Below are positions 62,884 to 64,000 of a stretch of DNA of 64,000 bases, in pieces. The DNA comes from WQXF01 sp031553615 (GTDB taxonomy: Bacteria; Bacillota; Clostridia; Christensenellales; Aristaeellaceae). A program made the translations under genes and the position numbers. The DNA is taken from contig JAVBLJ010000062.1 in assembly GCA_031553615.1 (NCBI GenBank), positions 52,431-116,430 on the forward strand, read 5' to 3'. The notes below the pieces were generated by a model that was given only the letters and a program-made list of their open reading frames with translations, did no database searches and was not told the origin of the DNA. How positions within the stretch are numbered: position 1 is the first letter of the stretch; each line of letters starts with the position of its first letter.

Positions 62884-63860
62884 ACGCCCATGTCACCTAC
62901 CTTATTGGCTACCATGTTGGTGAGGGCCACCAACAGGAAGCTGACCAGCGATTGGATCATACCCAGCGCGGTGGCCACCGAGTAGTTTGCATCGCCCAAG
63001 CCCAGGCGATAGACCTTGTAGTCCAGCACATCCACCGTGGAGTATAGCGGCATGTTGGTTCCCACCAGCGAAAAGAGCTGCTGGAAGTTGCCGCTCATCA
63101 TGTTGCCCATGTTCATAATGAACATGACCACGATGGTGGGCAGCAGGCAGGGCAAGGTGATGTAGCGTATCTGCTTGAAGCGGCTGGCGCCGTCGATAAC
63201 CGCCGCCTCGTACATTTCTGCATTGATGTTGGAGATGGCCGCCAAGTACAGGATGGAGCCGAAGCCCACGCCCTTCCAGATGTCGGTAAACACCAGCAAA
63301 CCGCGCCACAGGTCGGGGCGCACGTACCACTTGGGCGGAACGAATCCGAGGGTTTTTATGAAGGTGTTGACCATACCGTAGCTGCTGTTGATCAGCGCGT
63401 ACAGAATGCCGCTGATGATCATCCACGAAACGAAGTGAGGCAGGTAAGAGATGGTCTGTATCACACGCTTGACCCGCCGGCCGCGTATCTCGTTGAGCAG
63501 CAGCGCGAACAGGATCGGCATCGGAAAAGCAAAGATCAGCTTGTATACATTGATAATGATGGTATTAAACAGCACCTGCTTGAAATCCGGCATGCGAATC
63601 AGCATTTGGAAGTTCGCCCAGCCGACGAACGTCGCCTTGGCCCAGCCCTGCGCCGGTTTAAAATTGTAGAAGGCCATCCGAAGGCCCCAAAGCGGAACAT
63701 AGTTAAAAATCGCCAAACCCAGCACGGTGGGCAACACCATGAGGTATAGCAGCTTGTACTTCGAAAGGTTCTGGAAAAAGCCTTTTTTTGCGTTGCTTTT
63801 CTGAATGCCTTTTTTTCCGCCCAGCAAAGGGCTGCTCGCTTGCGCCAAGAAGACCACCAT
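62877..63860 (-). CDS. Carbohydrate ABC transporter permease (LplB/YtcN-like)
   Basis: A 327-residue membrane protein with six helices. The EAA loop is MYEAAVIDGASRFKQIRYITLPCLLP. It pairs with the LplC-type permease; the ATPase and binding protein are not in the window. The start at 63860 has GGAG 7 bases upstream; a further ATG at 63896 lacks a ribosome site. Confidence 0.92.
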   Translation of the reverse strand: MVVFLAQASSPLLGGKKGIQKSNAKKGFFQNLSKYKLLYLMVLPTVLGLAIFNYVPLWGLRMAFYNFKPAQGWAKATFVGWANFQMLIRMPDFKQVLFNTIIINVYKLIFAFPMPILFALLLNEIRGRRVKRVIQTISYLPHFVSWMIISGILYALINSSYGMVNTFIKTLGFVPPKWYVRPDLWRGLLVFTDIWKGVGFGSILYLAAISNINAEMYEAAVIDGASRFKQIRYITLPCLLPTIVVMFIMNMGNMMSGNFQQLFSLVGTNMPLYSTVDVLDYKVYRLGLGDANYSVATALGMIQSLVSFLLVALTNMVANKVGDMGVW

Positions 63861-63900
63861 CCCTTCGCTCCGGTATGTCAAAAGCCCCGTGTACATGCGA

Positions 63901-63947
63901 GAAAAGCAAAGGAAGCGGGGCGCACGCCGCGAATGCGCGCGCCCCGC
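63901..63947 (-). terminator. GC-rich hairpin between a partial gene and the permeases
   Basis: GCGGGGCGC / GCGCCCCGC stem with a 15-base loop and a T-rich (TTCCTTTGC) stretch after. Perhaps a processing or attenuation site within an operon. Confidence 0.45.
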
Positions 63948-63959
63948 GTCCCGGGGGTG

Positions 63960-64000
63960 TTAGCGGGGGGGACGCCTTTCGGCGCGCGCTTGCCAGCGGG
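63960..64000 (-). CDS. Possible 3' end of an upstream gene (substrate-binding protein?)
   Basis: On the minus strand one frame from the window edge ends with RWQARAERRPPR and TAA at 63960-63962. LplB/LplC permeases usually follow an extracellular solute-binding lipoprotein gene, so this could be its last codons. Only 12 codons are visible, so it may be chance. Confidence 0.3.
   Translation of the reverse strand, partial: RWQARAERRPPR

Overview
The window is a 64 kb piece of a GC-rich (about 60% by eye), spore-forming Firmicute of class Clostridia. Evidence: a CIRCE-controlled hrcA-grpE-dnaK-dnaJ-prmA-rsmE-mtaB-HIT cluster, a yicC-remA-gmk-rpoZ-coaBC cluster, scpA/scpB with M50 protease, and sporulation-type genes (ytfJ/GerW, a PdaB-like deacetylase, a BclA-like collagen protein). 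I cannot name genus or order. Almost all genes up to about 50.8 kb lie on the minus strand; the last 14 kb is mixed and accessory in character.

Layout: 1-2.6 kb rho (cut by the window edge) and a tRNA/rRNA-type methyltransferase; 2.7-3.9 kb rpsU and a collagen-repeat protein; 4.0-12.6 kb heat-shock and RNA-modification operon with CIRCE; 12.7-16.6 kb hemW, lepA, YhhN-family membrane protein; 16.7-20.4 kb surface-sugar genes (glycosyltransferase, CapG-type and CapF-type enzymes); 20.6-25.9 kb LUD protein (+), icd, ridA, two tandem small-RNA genes (+), gap, M29 aminopeptidase; 25.9-33.1 kb acyltransferase, Gx/NusG-II pair, a large zinc-ribbon/TPR membrane protein, RluB, DacF; 33.4-38.2 kb ytfJ, DUF2953, scpB, scpA, M50 protease, histidine kinase; 38.3-42.8 kb SRP RNA, GNAT, coaBC-rpoZ-gmk-remA-yicC; 43-48.8 kb AIR-synthase-like, ligA, pcrA, YerC; 49-51.8 kb double-OB SSB-like, PdaB-like, DegV (+); 51.9-64 kb M18 aminopeptidase and a glycan-utilisation region (GPH symporter, ChbG-type deacetylase, PHP hydrolase, GH29, GH10, TIM-barrel isomerase, unknown protein, two LplB/LplC-type permeases).

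The most unusual item is at 23.12-23.54 kb. Two tandem, plus-strand, stand-alone transcription units share nearly the same promoter and terminator and a hairpin with a CCCTCCTT loop, but have different 5' segments. They look like a duplicated small regulatory RNA with an anti-Shine-Dalgarno loop. The second theme is short tandem repeats, mostly 15 bp, at gene ends: rho, Gx transporter, histidine kinase, ligA and upstream of the M18 peptidase, plus a 16 bp x 7 array before the AIR-synthase-like gene. They create low-complexity protein tails or leader repeats.

Start sites: TTG and GTG starts are common here. Where the longest open frame contains a Shine-Dalgarno sequence, I moved the start downstream of it, so many starts are inside the longest possible frame.
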